This document shows positions 31,222 to 39,056 of a stretch of DNA of 40,526 bases, in pieces. Origin of the DNA: an uncultured Oscillospiraceae bacterium (GTDB taxonomy: Bacteria; Bacillota; Clostridia; Oscillospirales; JAAYXM01); NCBI GenBank assembly GCA_934646115.1, contig CAKUEM010000012.1:1-40526 (forward strand), read 5' to 3'. Within the stretch, counting starts at the first letter, position 1; every line of letters starts with the position of its first letter. A program made the translations under genes and the position numbers. The notes under the pieces were generated by a model. The model saw only the letters and a list, made by a program, of their open reading frames with translations, ran no database searches and was not told the origin of the DNA.

Positions 31222-32652
31222 ATGAATAACGTCTATGAGACCCCGCTCGGCGCGCGCTATGCAAGCGAAGAGATGCTTTATATCTTCTCGCCGGACAAGA
31301 AATTTAAAACCTGGCGCAGACTGTGGATCGCGCTCGCCAAGGCAGAGCATGCGCTCGGTCTTCCGGTCACGCAGGAGCAGATCGATGAGCTGATCGCGCA
31401 GAAGGACAACATCAATTACGACGTCGCAAAGCAGCGCGAGCGCGAGGTGCGTCATGATGTGATGTCGCACGTTTACGCCTATGGCGTGCTTTGCCCGAAG
31501 GCGAAGCCGATCATCCATCTCGGCGCGACCAGCTGTTATGTCGGCGACAATACGGATATCATCGTCATGACCGAGGGGCTGCGGCTGATCCGCCGCCGCC
31601 TGGCCAGCGTGATTGCCGCGCTCGCCAAATTTGCAGAGCAGTATAAGGCAATGCCGACGCTCGGATTTACGCATTATCAGCCGGCGCAGCTTACCACGGT
31701 CGGCAAACGCGCAACGCTTTGGCTCAATGAGCTTTTGATGGATATGGAGGAGCTTGATTTCCGCATCGCGCATATGCAGCTGCTCGGCTCAAAGGGCACA
31801 ACCGGCACGCAGGCGAGCTTTATGGAGCTGTTCAACGGCGATGAGGACAAGGTTTGCCGTCTGGAAGAGCTGATCGCCGAGGAAATGGGCTTTGACAGTG
31901 TGGTTCCCGTTTCAGGGCAGACGTATTCGCGCAAGATCGATGCGCAGATCCTTGCCACGCTTTCCGGAATCGCGCAGAGCGCCTCGAAGTTTGCAACCGA
32001 TTTGCGCCTGCTCTCGAACCTCAAAGAGATCGAAGAACCGTTTGAAGGCAAGCAGATCGGCTCCAGCGCGATGCCGTATAAGCGCAACCCCATGCGGTCT
32101 GAACGGATTTGCTCGCTCGCGCGCTATGTGATGGCGGATTCGCTCAACCCGATGATGACCGCGTCGGTGCAGTGGTTTGAACGGACGCTCGATGATTCTG
32201 CCAACAAGCGCATCGCGATTCCGGAAGCGTTCCTCGCGGTGGATGCAATTTTGATGATTTATTTAAATGTCGCCTCCGGCCTGCTTGTATACCCCAAGGT
32301 GATCGAGAAGCGCGTGATGAGCGAGCTTCCGTTCATGGCAACCGAGAATATCATGATGAGCGCGGTGAAAAAGGGCGGCGACCGGCAGGAGCTGCACGAG
32401 CGCATCCGCACGCATTCGATCGCGGCGGGCAAGCGCGTGAAGGAGGAAGGGCTGGATAACGACCTGATTTCGCGCATTGCAAACGATCCGCTTTTCGGGC
32501 TGACCGAGGAGGAAATCCGCGCGCATCTTGACCCGAAGGAGTTCATCGGCCGCTGCGTGGGGCAGGTCGATGCGTTCTTAAAAGACTGCGTTGCCCCGGT
32601 TCTTGCGCGTTTTGAGGGCGAGCTGGACGCGGGCGCCGAACTTTCTGTTTAA
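31222..32652 (+). CDS. purB: Adenylosuccinate lyase
   Basis: PurB removes fumarate from SAICAR and from adenylosuccinate in purine synthesis. The 476-residue protein has the superfamily signature SSAMPYKRNPMRSE, plus HLGATSCYVGDNTD, GFTHYQPAQLTTVGKR and LGSKGTTGTQASF. The long form opening MNNVYETPLGARYAS matches the subgroup common in Clostridia. The ATG at 31222 lies 11 bases after AAGGAAAGGG; a GTG at 31210 is in frame but abuts that site. It stands alone, with no other purine genes nearby. Confidence 0.95.
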   Translation: MNNVYETPLGARYASEEMLYIFSPDKKFKTWRRLWIALAKAEHALGLPVTQEQIDELIAQKDNINYDVAKQREREVRHDVMSHVYAYGVLCPKAKPIIHLGATSCYVGDNTDIIVMTEGLRLIRRRLASVIAALAKFAEQYKAMPTLGFTHYQPAQLTTVGKRATLWLNELLMDMEELDFRIAHMQLLGSKGTTGTQASFMELFNGDEDKVCRLEELIAEEMGFDSVVPVSGQTYSRKIDAQILATLSGIAQSASKFATDLRLLSNLKEIEEPFEGKQIGSSAMPYKRNPMRSERICSLARYVMADSLNPMMTASVQWFERTLDDSANKRIAIPEAFLAVDAILMIYLNVASGLLVYPKVIEKRVMSELPFMATENIMMSAVKKGGDRQELHERIRTHSIAAGKRVKEEGLDNDLISRIANDPLFGLTEEEIRAHLDPKEFIGRCVGQVDAFLKDCVAPVLARFEGELDAGAELSV

Positions 32653-32680
32653 TATTTTTTCACCTAAAACAGAATCATGG

Positions 32681-32797
32681 ATGCGGAAAAGCCGTTTTTT
32701 ATTTGCGATTTTGCCAGAATTTGTGCTATTCGCTGTGATTTTGGCATGCGGCGTTGCTGCAGAAAAAAAGAAAAAAATCGCGGAAAGAATTGACTAA
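32681..32797 (+). CDS. Possible 38-residue hydrophobic peptide
   Basis: Between purB and secD an ATG opens a 38-codon frame with a basic start (MRKSR), one hydrophobic stretch long enough to span a membrane (residues 6-27) and a lysine-rich tail (AEKKKKIAERID). No ribosome site stands before the ATG and its end overlaps the secD promoter, so it may be chance. It is recorded because the positive-hydrophobic-positive layout is protein-like. Otherwise the 279-base gap holds a weak CGG/CCG hairpin with six T near 32683-32696 and the secD promoter. Confidence 0.2.
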   Translation: MRKSRFLFAILPEFVLFAVILACGVAAEKKKKIAERID

Positions 32798-32818
32798 ATT
32801 AGATAAACTGTATATAAT
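32790..32818 (+). promoter_or_regulatory. Promoter of secDF
   Basis: TTGACT (32790-32795) and TATAAT (32813-32818) are 17 bases apart, an almost perfect sigma-A promoter. The leader to secD is about 105 bases. Confidence 0.88.
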
Positions 32819-32826
32819 ATGTAAGT

Positions 32827-32862
32827 ATCTGCGAGCTTTCTTTAGATAAGCTGCTTGCAGAT
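32827..32862 (+). promoter_or_regulatory. Hairpin at the 5' end of the secD leader
   Basis: ATCTGCGAGC (32827-32836) pairs with GCTTGCAGAT (32853-32862), ten pairs with one G-U, around a 16-base loop. It would be the first element of the secDF mRNA. No T run follows. It may be a stabilising or regulatory stem. Confidence 0.45.
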
Positions 32863-32931
32863 TTAAGCCGGATTGTCTTCTTGGAGGGGGCAGTGTGGTT
32901 TCGCAATTATACTAAGGAGGCAGAAAATGCT

Positions 32932-34236
32932 ATGGGAAAAAGTATTGTAACATTTATTGCTTCGATCCTTGTGTTGGCTATCATGGTTTCCATTACCCTG
33001 ATGGGCTTTAACCTCGGCGTCGTTAGCATCCCAAAGGTTGCTGACGGAATTCGTCAGGGGCTCGACCTGAAGGGCGGATCGATCATCACCTTTGAAGCGC
33101 AGCTTGCAGAAGGTGCGGATACTTCCAATCTGCGCGCAGATATGGAAGATGCGCAGACGATTTTGAGAAAGCGTCTGGACGATCAGAAGTACAATGAGGC
33201 GACCGTGCAGATCGTTGGCGATCGCCGCATCCGCGTTGAAATTCCGGAGATCACGAACCCGGAAGAAGCGGTTGCGCTGCTTGGGAAAACCGCGGTGCTT
33301 GAGTTCCGCGATGCGGACGGCAACGTGGGCATCACCGGCAAGGACATCAAGTCTGCTAAGAGCAACTTCGGTCCGATTGAGCAGAACGGTCAGAGCCAGT
33401 ATTACGTTAGCCTGACGCTGAATTCCGATGCGGTCGCGAAGTTTACGGAAATGACCAAGGCTGCGGCAAATCGCGCAAGCGAGGGCAAGAACTACATTTC
33501 GATCTATCTCGATAACGTTGAGCAGTCGAAGCCGTATGTCGACGCAAAGTATGCTTCGACCGGTATCAACAGCGAGGAAGTTACAATCACTCTCGGCGGC
33601 GGCTCTGATCTTGGCGCTTCCGTCTCGGATAGTGCGAAGAATCTGGCAAGCATCATCAATTCCGGCCGACTCCCGTTTGACTTAAAAGACGTTGAGCTGC
33701 GTGCCGTTGGACCGACGCTGGGCGAAAAGGCGCTGGATAGCAGCCTGTTTGCCGGTTTGATCGGTATCATTCTTGTTATGCTGTTTATGATCATCGTCTA
33801 TCGTGTTCCGGGCGTTGTGGCGGATATCGCGCTGATTTTCTACGCGACGCTTCTGATGATCGTTCTCTCGGTTTTAAAAATCAACCTCTCGCTGCCGGGT
33901 ATCGCGGGTATCATACTATCAATCGGCATGGCGGTCGATGCAAACGTCATTATCTTTGAGCGTATTAAGGACGAGCTTCGCACCGGCAAGACGCTGAAGG
34001 CCTCGATTGACGCCGGCTTCAAGCGTGCCTTTACCGCAATTTTAGACTCGAACGTTACCACGCTGATCGCGGCAGTCGTTCTCGGCATCTTCGGAACCGG
34101 TCCGGTTCAGGGCTTTGCCTGGACGCTGGGGCTTGGTGTTGTTGTTTCCATGTTCACCGCCGTTGTTGTGACGCGCTTCCTGTTAAAGCAGCTCGTCGGC
34201 ATGAACATTAAGTCGCTCAAGGCTTACGGCGCGTAA
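32932..34236 (+). CDS. secD: Protein translocase subunit SecD
   Basis: SecD, with SecF, uses the proton gradient to help pull exported proteins through SecYEG. The 434-residue protein has an N-terminal membrane segment (about residues 4-30) and LKGGSIITFEA, the conserved start of the large outer P1 domain. Residues ELRAVGPTLGEKALDSSLFAG then lead into five membrane helices with GIAGIILSIGMAVDANVIIFERIKDE, here noted as GMAVDANVIIFERIKDE, and TLIAAVVLGIFGTGPVQGFAWTLG. I chose the ATG at 32932 with AAGGAGG eleven bases upstream. secF follows after 18 bases; separate SecD and SecF are usual in Clostridia. Confidence 0.96.
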   Translation: MGKSIVTFIASILVLAIMVSITLMGFNLGVVSIPKVADGIRQGLDLKGGSIITFEAQLAEGADTSNLRADMEDAQTILRKRLDDQKYNEATVQIVGDRRIRVEIPEITNPEEAVALLGKTAVLEFRDADGNVGITGKDIKSAKSNFGPIEQNGQSQYYVSLTLNSDAVAKFTEMTKAAANRASEGKNYISIYLDNVEQSKPYVDAKYASTGINSEEVTITLGGGSDLGASVSDSAKNLASIINSGRLPFDLKDVELRAVGPTLGEKALDSSLFAGLIGIILVMLFMIIVYRVPGVVADIALIFYATLLMIVLSVLKINLSLPGIAGIILSIGMAVDANVIIFERIKDELRTGKTLKASIDAGFKRAFTAILDSNVTTLIAAVVLGIFGTGPVQGFAWTLGLGVVVSMFTAVVVTRFLLKQLVGMNIKSLKAYGA

Positions 34237-34254
34237 GAGGGGAGGAGATTGAAC

Positions 34255-35157
34255 ATGAAAGATAAGTTGCATTTTGTTAAGAAGTTTCCGATCTTCTCGA
34301 TTATCGCGGCGGTATTCTGCCTGGTTGGTCTGGTTTCGCTGCTCCTGCTTCCGTTCGGTGTAAACTTCTTTAACCTTGATATTGATTTTATCGGCGGTAC
34401 GACGCTGCAGTATAACATGCATCAGGAAATGGATAAGGCGAAAATGGATCAGATCGCCAAGTCTGTTGAGGAAGTAACCGGCGAGCCGGTTTCTTCGATC
34501 CAGAAGGCGGGCACGAATCATGATGAAGTTGTGATCAAAACCAAAACGCTGGACACCGCTACGCGTGACCAGGTGTTTAATAAGCTGAAAGGCGAATACA
34601 ATCTTGCTGATTCGGATATTCTTTCGGTCGATAATGTTGATCCTGTCATGGGTACCGATTTGCGAAATTCCGCGATTCTCGCGGCGCTGCTTGCAGTTGT
34701 TTTGATGCTGATTTACATCGCCATCCGCTTTGATTTCAAGTCTGGTATCGCGGCGGTGATCGCGCTGATGCACGACCTTATGGTTATGCTGAGCGCATAT
34801 GTTATCTTCCAGATCCCGATGAATATGAACTTCATTGCTGCGGCGCTGACGATTCTCGGCTATTCGATCAATGCAACGATTATTATTTTTGATCGTGTGC
34901 GCGAAAATCGCAAGCTGCTGCGCAAGGTTTCGTTTGACGATATTGTAAACACGAGTATCTGGCAGACGCTGACGCGCAGTGTCAACACCACGATCACAAC
35001 GCTGTTGACCATCGTTATGGTGATCATCTTCGGCGTGTCGTCCATTCGCCATTTTGCGATTCCGATCACGGTTGGTATCGTTGCTGGTCTGTACTCTTCT
35101 GTGTTCCTTTCCGGTCCGATCTGGGCAAAGTTTATGGGGAGCAAGAAAAACGCATAA
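34255..35157 (+). CDS. secF: Protein translocase subunit SecF
   Basis: SecF is the partner of SecD in the inner membrane. Over 300 residues it has a first membrane helix, the short outer domain beginning DIDFIGGTTLQYNM, and five further helices. They include DFKSGIAAVIALMHDLMVML, NFIAAALTILGYSINATIIIFDRVRENR (noted as ILGYSINATIIIFDRVREN), and TRSVNTTITTLLTIVMVIIFG, all standard. The ATG at 34255 follows GGGGAGGAG. A strong terminator ends the operon. T-rich codons like those in rplS suggest high expression. Confidence 0.96.
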   Translation: MKDKLHFVKKFPIFSIIAAVFCLVGLVSLLLLPFGVNFFNLDIDFIGGTTLQYNMHQEMDKAKMDQIAKSVEEVTGEPVSSIQKAGTNHDEVVIKTKTLDTATRDQVFNKLKGEYNLADSDILSVDNVDPVMGTDLRNSAILAALLAVVLMLIYIAIRFDFKSGIAAVIALMHDLMVMLSAYVIFQIPMNMNFIAAALTILGYSINATIIIFDRVRENRKLLRKVSFDDIVNTSIWQTLTRSVNTTITTLLTIVMVIIFGVSSIRHFAIPITVGIVAGLYSSVFLSGPIWAKFMGSKKNA

Positions 35158-35172
35158 TCTGTTTGATATACA

Positions 35173-35207
35173 GCAGGATAACGCCGCGATGGCGTTATCC
35201 TGCTTTT
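35173..35207 (+). terminator. Terminator of the secDF operon
   Basis: GCAGGATAACGCC pairs perfectly with GGCGTTATCCTGC over 13 base pairs around a 5-base loop, followed by TTTTCTG. Confidence 0.88.
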
Positions 35208-35245
35208 CTGTTGGCGCCCCTAGGCATGCTCCCCGGAGGTTTATT

Positions 35246-35557
35246 ATGAGGAGAAAGATTGCTTTAGCACAAAGTTTTCTAGGGGAACGCAAATACTTGC
35301 AAGTTAAGCATTTGATGAGAAGCGGATGCGAAAGAATTGCGCTTTTCCCGTTTACGGATGCAGCTGTGTATTTGATGCCGCCCACTGCGGTAATAACCCA
35401 TGATATGGCAGGTCAAACCACCAGTAACCTTGGCGACTATGATTCTGTGCTTCGCGAAAATAGAGCATCGGCTTTGTCAAAAACAGGAAAATGCTTTGCT
35501 TTAAGAATTATGCGAAGCGAAAGACAAAAATTATCGATAAGACTGTCGGCAAATTAA
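35246..35557 (+). CDS. Unrecognised 103-residue protein
   Basis: I do not recognise this protein. The ATG at 35246 has CGGAGGT eight bases upstream and the frame runs 103 codons. It is basic and soluble-looking: MRRKIALAQSFLGERKY, a more hydrophobic middle (FPFTDAAVYLMPPTAVITHDMAG), then SALSKTGKCFALRIMRSER at the end. No signal peptide or membrane helix stands out. It sits after the secDF terminator and before a 500-base stretch with no convincing gene. It may be an intact orphan or the front part of a broken gene, since the TTTG-CAAAAACAGGAAA bases that encode KTG recur in the same frame 481 bases downstream. Confidence 0.45.
   Translation: MRRKIALAQSFLGERKYLQVKHLMRSGCERIALFPFTDAAVYLMPPTAVITHDMAGQTTSNLGDYDSVLRENRASALSKTGKCFALRIMRSERQKLSIRLSAN
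35478..35490 (+). repeat. Direct repeat, left copy
   Basis: CAAAAACAGGAAA occurs here and again at 35959-35971, each preceded by TTTG (here with an extra T). The copies are 481 bases apart and flank most of the unexplained segment. The sequence is A-rich, so chance is possible. Confidence 0.4.
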
Positions 35558-35772
35558 GAGACGACTCACTCACGAGTGATAGCGCAAATGCCGCAAGCGT
35601 AAAAATATTCAACGTCTCCCGGGAATTTTGCTGATACAAGATCCTTGCAGCATATCATCGACACAGCGCATGCAATTTGCATTGGCACGATCGATTGGAA
35701 CGGTGGCTTGACACTTGTGCGCGCGCCGCGATTTATTATGGCGCGGTTCCGGCGACAGACCAAGCGCTTGCC

Positions 35773-35798
35773 GCCCGGGAGAACTACCGGCTTTTTTT
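35773..35798 (+). terminator. Terminator-like hairpin in the unexplained stretch
   Basis: GCCCGG and CCGGC pair over five base pairs with one bulged C around an 8-base loop, followed directly by TTTTTTT. It faces the plus direction. Confidence 0.5.
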
Positions 35799-35958
35799 GC
35801 GATATTTTTGCGCATAGTAACTTGGCGGGAGTTTATAGCCACAGTTGCAGCGGCGCGCCATAGCGTGGATAGCCACCGGGCGTTCGCGGCGTTTTACAGC
35901 GTTAGGTGGGGATACGGGGATGATAGTTTTACGGCAAACGATTTAAACAGCAGATTTG

Positions 35959-35971
35959 CAAAAACAGGAAA
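35959..35971 (+). repeat. Direct repeat, right copy
   Basis: Second copy of CAAAAACAGGAAA, identical over 13 bases to 35478-35490. It lies about 100 bases before the isomerase gene. Confidence 0.4.
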
Positions 35972-36070
35972 CTCGATTAGAGCTTTTCTTCTTCAAGCGG
36001 CGTTGTTGCAGCAAGGAGACCTATTCTATAAGTTTTGTTCAAAAATCACTGTACCAGAAAGGAGAACCAC

Positions 36071-36877
36071 ATGATAGAGCTCGGGATATCCAGCGCATCA
36101 TTTTACCCTATGCTGACAGAAGATGCAGTTTCACAGATCATTGCCCTTGGTTATCGAAAGACAGAGATTTTTCTAAACAGCGAATGCGAGTTTGACCCGG
36201 ATTACATTCAGAAGCTGCGCCGCCGGCTGGATGATGGGGGAGTTGAGGTCGTTTCTGTTCATCCTTACACTTCCGCGATCGAGGCGCTCTTCTTTTTTAC
36301 CGCCTATCCGCGCCGTGCCGAGGATGCATTACAGCTTTACCGGCATTATTTTGCCATGTCAGAACGGCTGGGCGCGAAATATTTCACTTTTCACGGCGAC
36401 CGGAATACAATCGGCGGGCAGGCACCGGCGATTCCCAAAGATTTGCACATTGAAATATTTACCCGTTTGGCGGATCTTGCCGCGGAATACGGGCTCACGA
36501 TCACGCAGGAGAACGTTTCATGGTGTGCTTCCGCCAATCCGGAATATATTCAGATGCTGCGCGAAGCGCTTGGGGAGCGCATCGGCTTTACGCTTGACAC
36601 CAAGCAAGCGCGCCGTGCAGGCGTTCCGATCGAAAATTATCTCTCTGCGATGGGGAAACAATTGCTAAATATTCATATCAGCGATTTTACAGAAGAGAAT
36701 ACATGTGTTTTGCCGGGTGATGGAATTATGGATTATAATAAATTTTTCGAGTGCCTTCGAAAAACCCGCTATTCGGGAGCCTTAATTCTCGAAATTTACC
36801 CAACTTCTTTCGACAACATTCGACAAATCGCATCTTCAAAATCATGGTTTGAACACCAATTCTTTAAAAATCCATAA
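36071..36877 (+). CDS. Sugar phosphate isomerase/epimerase family protein
   Basis: The 268-residue protein has the xylose-isomerase-like TIM barrel. Opening MIELGISSASFYPMLTEDAV, it shows the usual metal ligands of the family: E in ITQENVSW, D in FTLDTKQA, H in NIHISDF and E in LILEIYP, and AKYFTFHGDRN carries a further active-site His. Substrate is unknown; relatives act on sugars, hydroxypyruvate or inositol derivatives. The ATG at 36071 follows AAAGGAGA. No sugar genes adjoin it, so context does not help. No signal peptide. Confidence 0.82.
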   Translation: MIELGISSASFYPMLTEDAVSQIIALGYRKTEIFLNSECEFDPDYIQKLRRRLDDGGVEVVSVHPYTSAIEALFFFTAYPRRAEDALQLYRHYFAMSERLGAKYFTFHGDRNTIGGQAPAIPKDLHIEIFTRLADLAAEYGLTITQENVSWCASANPEYIQMLREALGERIGFTLDTKQARRAGVPIENYLSAMGKQLLNIHISDFTEENTCVLPGDGIMDYNKFFECLRKTRYSGALILEIYPTSFDNIRQIASSKSWFEHQFFKNP

Positions 36878-36953
36878 ATATGGCGATAAATTTTGCGCTT
36901 TTCCGTGTCGAATTCTGCGAAGTATTCTAGTGGTATTTTCTCCACGTGGCATA

Positions 36954-37016
36954 TATAATATAGGTAATGCAAGATGTGTACCGCAACAGATGGTAGCGAG
37001 CACCTGCCGGGTACAC
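36954..37016 (+). promoter_or_regulatory. Promoter -10 box and stem-loop leader of the DUF6514 gene
   Basis: TATAAT (36954-36959) has only a poor -35 partner (TGGTAT, 36931-36936). About 17 bases downstream GTGTACC (36976-36982) pairs with GGTACAC (37010-37016), enclosing a further possible CAG..GGT/ACCTG stem, so the transcript would begin with a 41-base hairpin. The DUF6514 ribosome site follows after 15 bases. Confidence 0.45.
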
Positions 37017-37047
37017 AAAATGCCACATCTACATAGGAGGATGGAAT

Positions 37048-37380
37048 ATGTACAATCTGGTGGAGAAAGAGCGTACGGCCTTGGAGACAGATGCTGAGGG
37101 GAGCATCATTGTGGAATACGCGATCATCACACATCCACTTGTGATCGAGGAAGGCATATCTCTTGAATGTTTTGGAATTCGCGTGAGCACATCCACGAAG
37201 ACAGGACAACTGATCGATGTTGCACAAATTCCCAATATTACGATGAGCGCACTTGAAATCAGGAGAATATTTATGTTATTATTAAAACACACAGTAACTC
37301 CCGTGTCGCTTTATGAGATTATGGATGTGTATTTAGCACAGCCAGAGCATTTTGCGCATCTCGCGGAGGAGCCAGTCTAA
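37048..37380 (+). CDS. DUF6514-like small protein
   Basis: The 110-residue protein looks like the small DUF6514 family of Clostridia, whose function is unknown. Features are a central VEYAIITHPLV strand, SLECFGIRVST, then DVAQIPNITMSALEIRRIFMLLLKHTVTPVSLYEIMDVYLAQ, where the helix followed by TPVSLYEIMDVYL is the most typical part. AGGAGG lies seven bases before the ATG at 37048. It lies 16 bases before nrdR and could share its message. The family assignment is by pattern only. Confidence 0.62.
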   Translation: MYNLVEKERTALETDAEGSIIVEYAIITHPLVIEEGISLECFGIRVSTSTKTGQLIDVAQIPNITMSALEIRRIFMLLLKHTVTPVSLYEIMDVYLAQPEHFAHLAEEPV

Positions 37381-37396
37381 TTTCGAGGTACGAGCT

Positions 37397-37861
37397 ATGA
37401 ATTGTCCTTTTTGTGGTCATCCCGACAGTAAAGTTGTAGATTCCAGACCGACCGACGAAGGGGGGAGCATTCGCCGGCGCCGCGAATGTCTGTCTTGTCA
37501 AAAACGATTTACAACTTACGAAACTGTAGAACGCGTTGCAATGTACGTGGTAAAAAAGGATGGCACGCGCCAGCCGTTTGACCGGGATAAAATTTTAAAG
37601 GGGCTTTTGCACGCATGCGAAAAGCGCCCTGTCCCACTCGCCGTGCTGGAGGGTGTTGCCAGCGAGGTGGAGCAGCTGCTTCAAAACTCCATGGAGCGTG
37701 AGGTTTCCACGCAAACGATCGGCGAACTGATCATGCGAAAGCTGAAGACGATCGATCAGGTCGCTTATATACGCTTTGTCTCGGTCTATCGCTCATTTGA
37801 TGATATTGAATCATTTTTAGAAGAGCTGAAAAAGCTTCAGGCAAAAAGCGGCAGCAATTAA
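37397..37861 (+). CDS. nrdR: Transcriptional repressor NrdR
   Basis: NrdR binds ATP or dATP and represses ribonucleotide reductase genes. The 154-residue protein has an N-terminal zinc ribbon (C3, C6, C31, C34 in CPFCGH and CLSCQKRF) with the DNA-contact segment DSRPTDEGGSIRRRRE. An ATP-cone follows from about residue 48 (VVKKDGTRQPFDRDKILKGLLHACEKRPV, noted as KKDGTRQPFDRDKI). The ATG at 37397 follows CGAGGT. No nrd genes or NrdR boxes were recognised in the window. Its stop overlaps the stop of the convergent DUF4363 gene. Confidence 0.96.
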   Translation: MNCPFCGHPDSKVVDSRPTDEGGSIRRRRECLSCQKRFTTYETVERVAMYVVKKDGTRQPFDRDKILKGLLHACEKRPVPLAVLEGVASEVEQLLQNSMEREVSTQTIGELIMRKLKTIDQVAYIRFVSVYRSFDDIESFLEELKKLQAKSGSN

Positions 37862-38238
37862 AACAGATTTTCAAAGGTGAGCGCATCCATTCTGCTGATT
37901 TCATCAACCAAGGCGGAAAGCCTGCGGTTTTGCGCCAAAAATGCATCGCGGTTTTTCAGTTCAACTTGCGCCGAGGTCTCGATCAGAAGATCGGTGATCC
38001 GGTTTAAGTCACTATGCAGCAGAAATGCCGCAAGGCGCGGGCGATGCTTCTCCCACAGTGCGCTGGTGAGCGCGATGTTCTCCTGTGCGGCGCGCCAATC
38101 TCCGCGCATCACCGCATCTTCGCAGAAATCCAGCGTATCCAGAAGCTCCTCGCTGACGCAGCGCGTGTATTGAATGCACAGCACAGCGCCCGCCGCGATC
38201 AGCGCGAGGATGATGAGCGCAGTGACAAGATGTTTCAT
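37858..38238 (-). CDS. DUF4363 family membrane-anchored protein
   Basis: The 126-residue protein has an N-terminal hydrophobic segment (about residues 4-24, VTALIILALIAAGAVLCIQY) followed by a helical outer domain with CEDAVMRGDWRAAQENIALTSALWEKHR, read here as DWRAAQENIALTSALWEKHR. This is the layout of DUF4363, which often lies beside DUF421 genes in spore-forming Firmicutes. AAGGAGG precedes the ATG at 38238, inside the end of the DUF421 gene, and the two overlap by four bases. Function is unknown. Its stop codon overlaps that of nrdR. Confidence 0.82.
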   Translation of the reverse strand: MKHLVTALIILALIAAGAVLCIQYTRCVSEELLDTLDFCEDAVMRGDWRAAQENIALTSALWEKHRPRLAAFLLHSDLNRITDLLIETSAQVELKNRDAFLAQNRRLSALVDEISRMDALTFENLF

Positions 38239-38915
38239 TTTGCGCCCTCCTTCGGAACCAGTAGAATGTTTTCATTTTCGTCGGCTTGCAGCAAAAAAAC
38301 GTCTTTTACCGTTTGATAGCCTTCGCGCATTAAAATCGCATCCAGCCATGCGTGATCCCGCTCAAGCTTTTTGAGGTTTTCCCAGAGGATCTTTCCGTCT
38401 GAAATGACAGAGAGGGGGAGTACCGCGCTTCCGCCCGGAAGCCCGAGGTCCTCGCGCGTTGGCGTGTCATGCTGGGCATAGGGGATCACGGTAAGCTTTC
38501 CGTTTGTTTCTAAAATGGCATAGCGAACCTGCTTAATATCCGGGTAATTTTTCAGGCGCAGTTCCTCCAAAAGCTCGCTCAACGTCAGGCGCAGACGCTT
38601 CATTTCGCGCTGATTGATCACGCCGTTTTTGATCAGCATGCTGCACTGGCCGACGAGGATACGGCGAAAACGCACGCTTTTGAGTGTGAGGCTTGACAGC
38701 ACGATTTCCATGGAAAGCAGCGTGAAAATCGGCACGATCCCGTTGATCAGCGGAATGCCCATGTCTTGCATGGGGATCGCCGCAAGCTCGGAGATCAGGA
38801 TCGTTACGACCAGCTCGGAGGGCGAAAGCTCGCCGATCTGCCGCTTGCCCATAATGCGCAGGGCGATCACAACGACCAGGTATAAGATGATCGTTCTGAT
38901 GAATGCGATTGTCAC
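38235..38915 (-). CDS. DUF421 family membrane protein (YetF-like)
   Basis: The 226-residue protein has three membrane helices in its first 85 residues (AFIRTIILYLVVVIALRIMG, ELVVTILISELAAIPM, INGIVPIFTLLSMEIVLS). The family signature GKRQIGELSPSELVVTILISE follows the first helix, split here as GKRQIGELSPSEL. The soluble domain includes ILVGQCSMLIKNGVIN and the LRLKNYPDIKQVRYAILETNG region. The start is GTG at 38915 with AAGGAGG nine bases before it. YetF-type proteins are widespread in spore formers; their biochemical role is not settled. It heads a two-gene operon with DUF4363. Confidence 0.9.
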   Translation of the reverse strand: MTIAFIRTIILYLVVVIALRIMGKRQIGELSPSELVVTILISELAAIPMQDMGIPLINGIVPIFTLLSMEIVLSSLTLKSVRFRRILVGQCSMLIKNGVINQREMKRLRLTLSELLEELRLKNYPDIKQVRYAILETNGKLTVIPYAQHDTPTREDLGLPGGSAVLPLSVISDGKILWENLKKLERDHAWLDAILMREGYQTVKDVFLLQADENENILLVPKEGAK

Positions 38916-39013
38916 AGATGATTGCCTCCTTTGTTTTGCTTATTGCCGCATGGGCAGCTTTTATTCTTTCGATGAAAAAGCGGCGCTTGGCGGGATTTTT
39001 TCTCGCCGGGCTA

Positions 39014-39042
39014 TTGCCTTTCGAAAAAAAACATGATATACT
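39014..39042 (+). promoter_or_regulatory. Promoter of tRNA-Pro
   Basis: TTGCCT (39014-39019) and TATACT (39037-39042) have a 17-base spacer, placing the start of transcription a few bases before the tRNA. Confidence 0.75.
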
Positions 39043-39056
39043 TGATAAGCTGATAA

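Larger units (their letters stand above)
35558..36070. other. 513-base stretch without a convincing gene
   Basis: No frame on either strand here has a good ribosome site together with recognisable protein. Overlapping open frames of 60-120 codons exist on both strands, for example minus 35566-35763 and plus 35715-36074, but none matches a family I know. Visible structure includes a 14-base palindrome TCACTCACGAGTGA (35566-35579), GAGACG/CGTCTC 50 bases apart (35558-35563 and 35613-35618), a hairpin followed by seven T (35773-35798), and the right copy of a 13-base repeat. It may be a decayed gene, a small mobile remnant or a non-coding RNA. Confidence 0.5.

Noticed and set aside
35566..35763. 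A Cys-rich minus-strand frame (MVCRRNRAIINRGARTS...) in the unexplained segment
   Set aside because: No ribosome site; a neighbouring frame is equally open (35609-35842), so openness alone does not choose between them. Kept only as part of the unexplained segment.
35558..36070. tmRNA, RNase P RNA or SRP RNA in the gene-poor stretch
   Set aside because: None of the conserved core sequences of these RNAs (tmRNA ends and tag, RNase P core blocks, SRP GGAA tetraloop region) could be found.
36796..37227. A 143-codon minus-strand frame between the isomerase and DUF6514 genes
   Set aside because: It overlaps the end of the isomerase and half of the DUF6514 gene, both with good ribosome sites, and matches no family.
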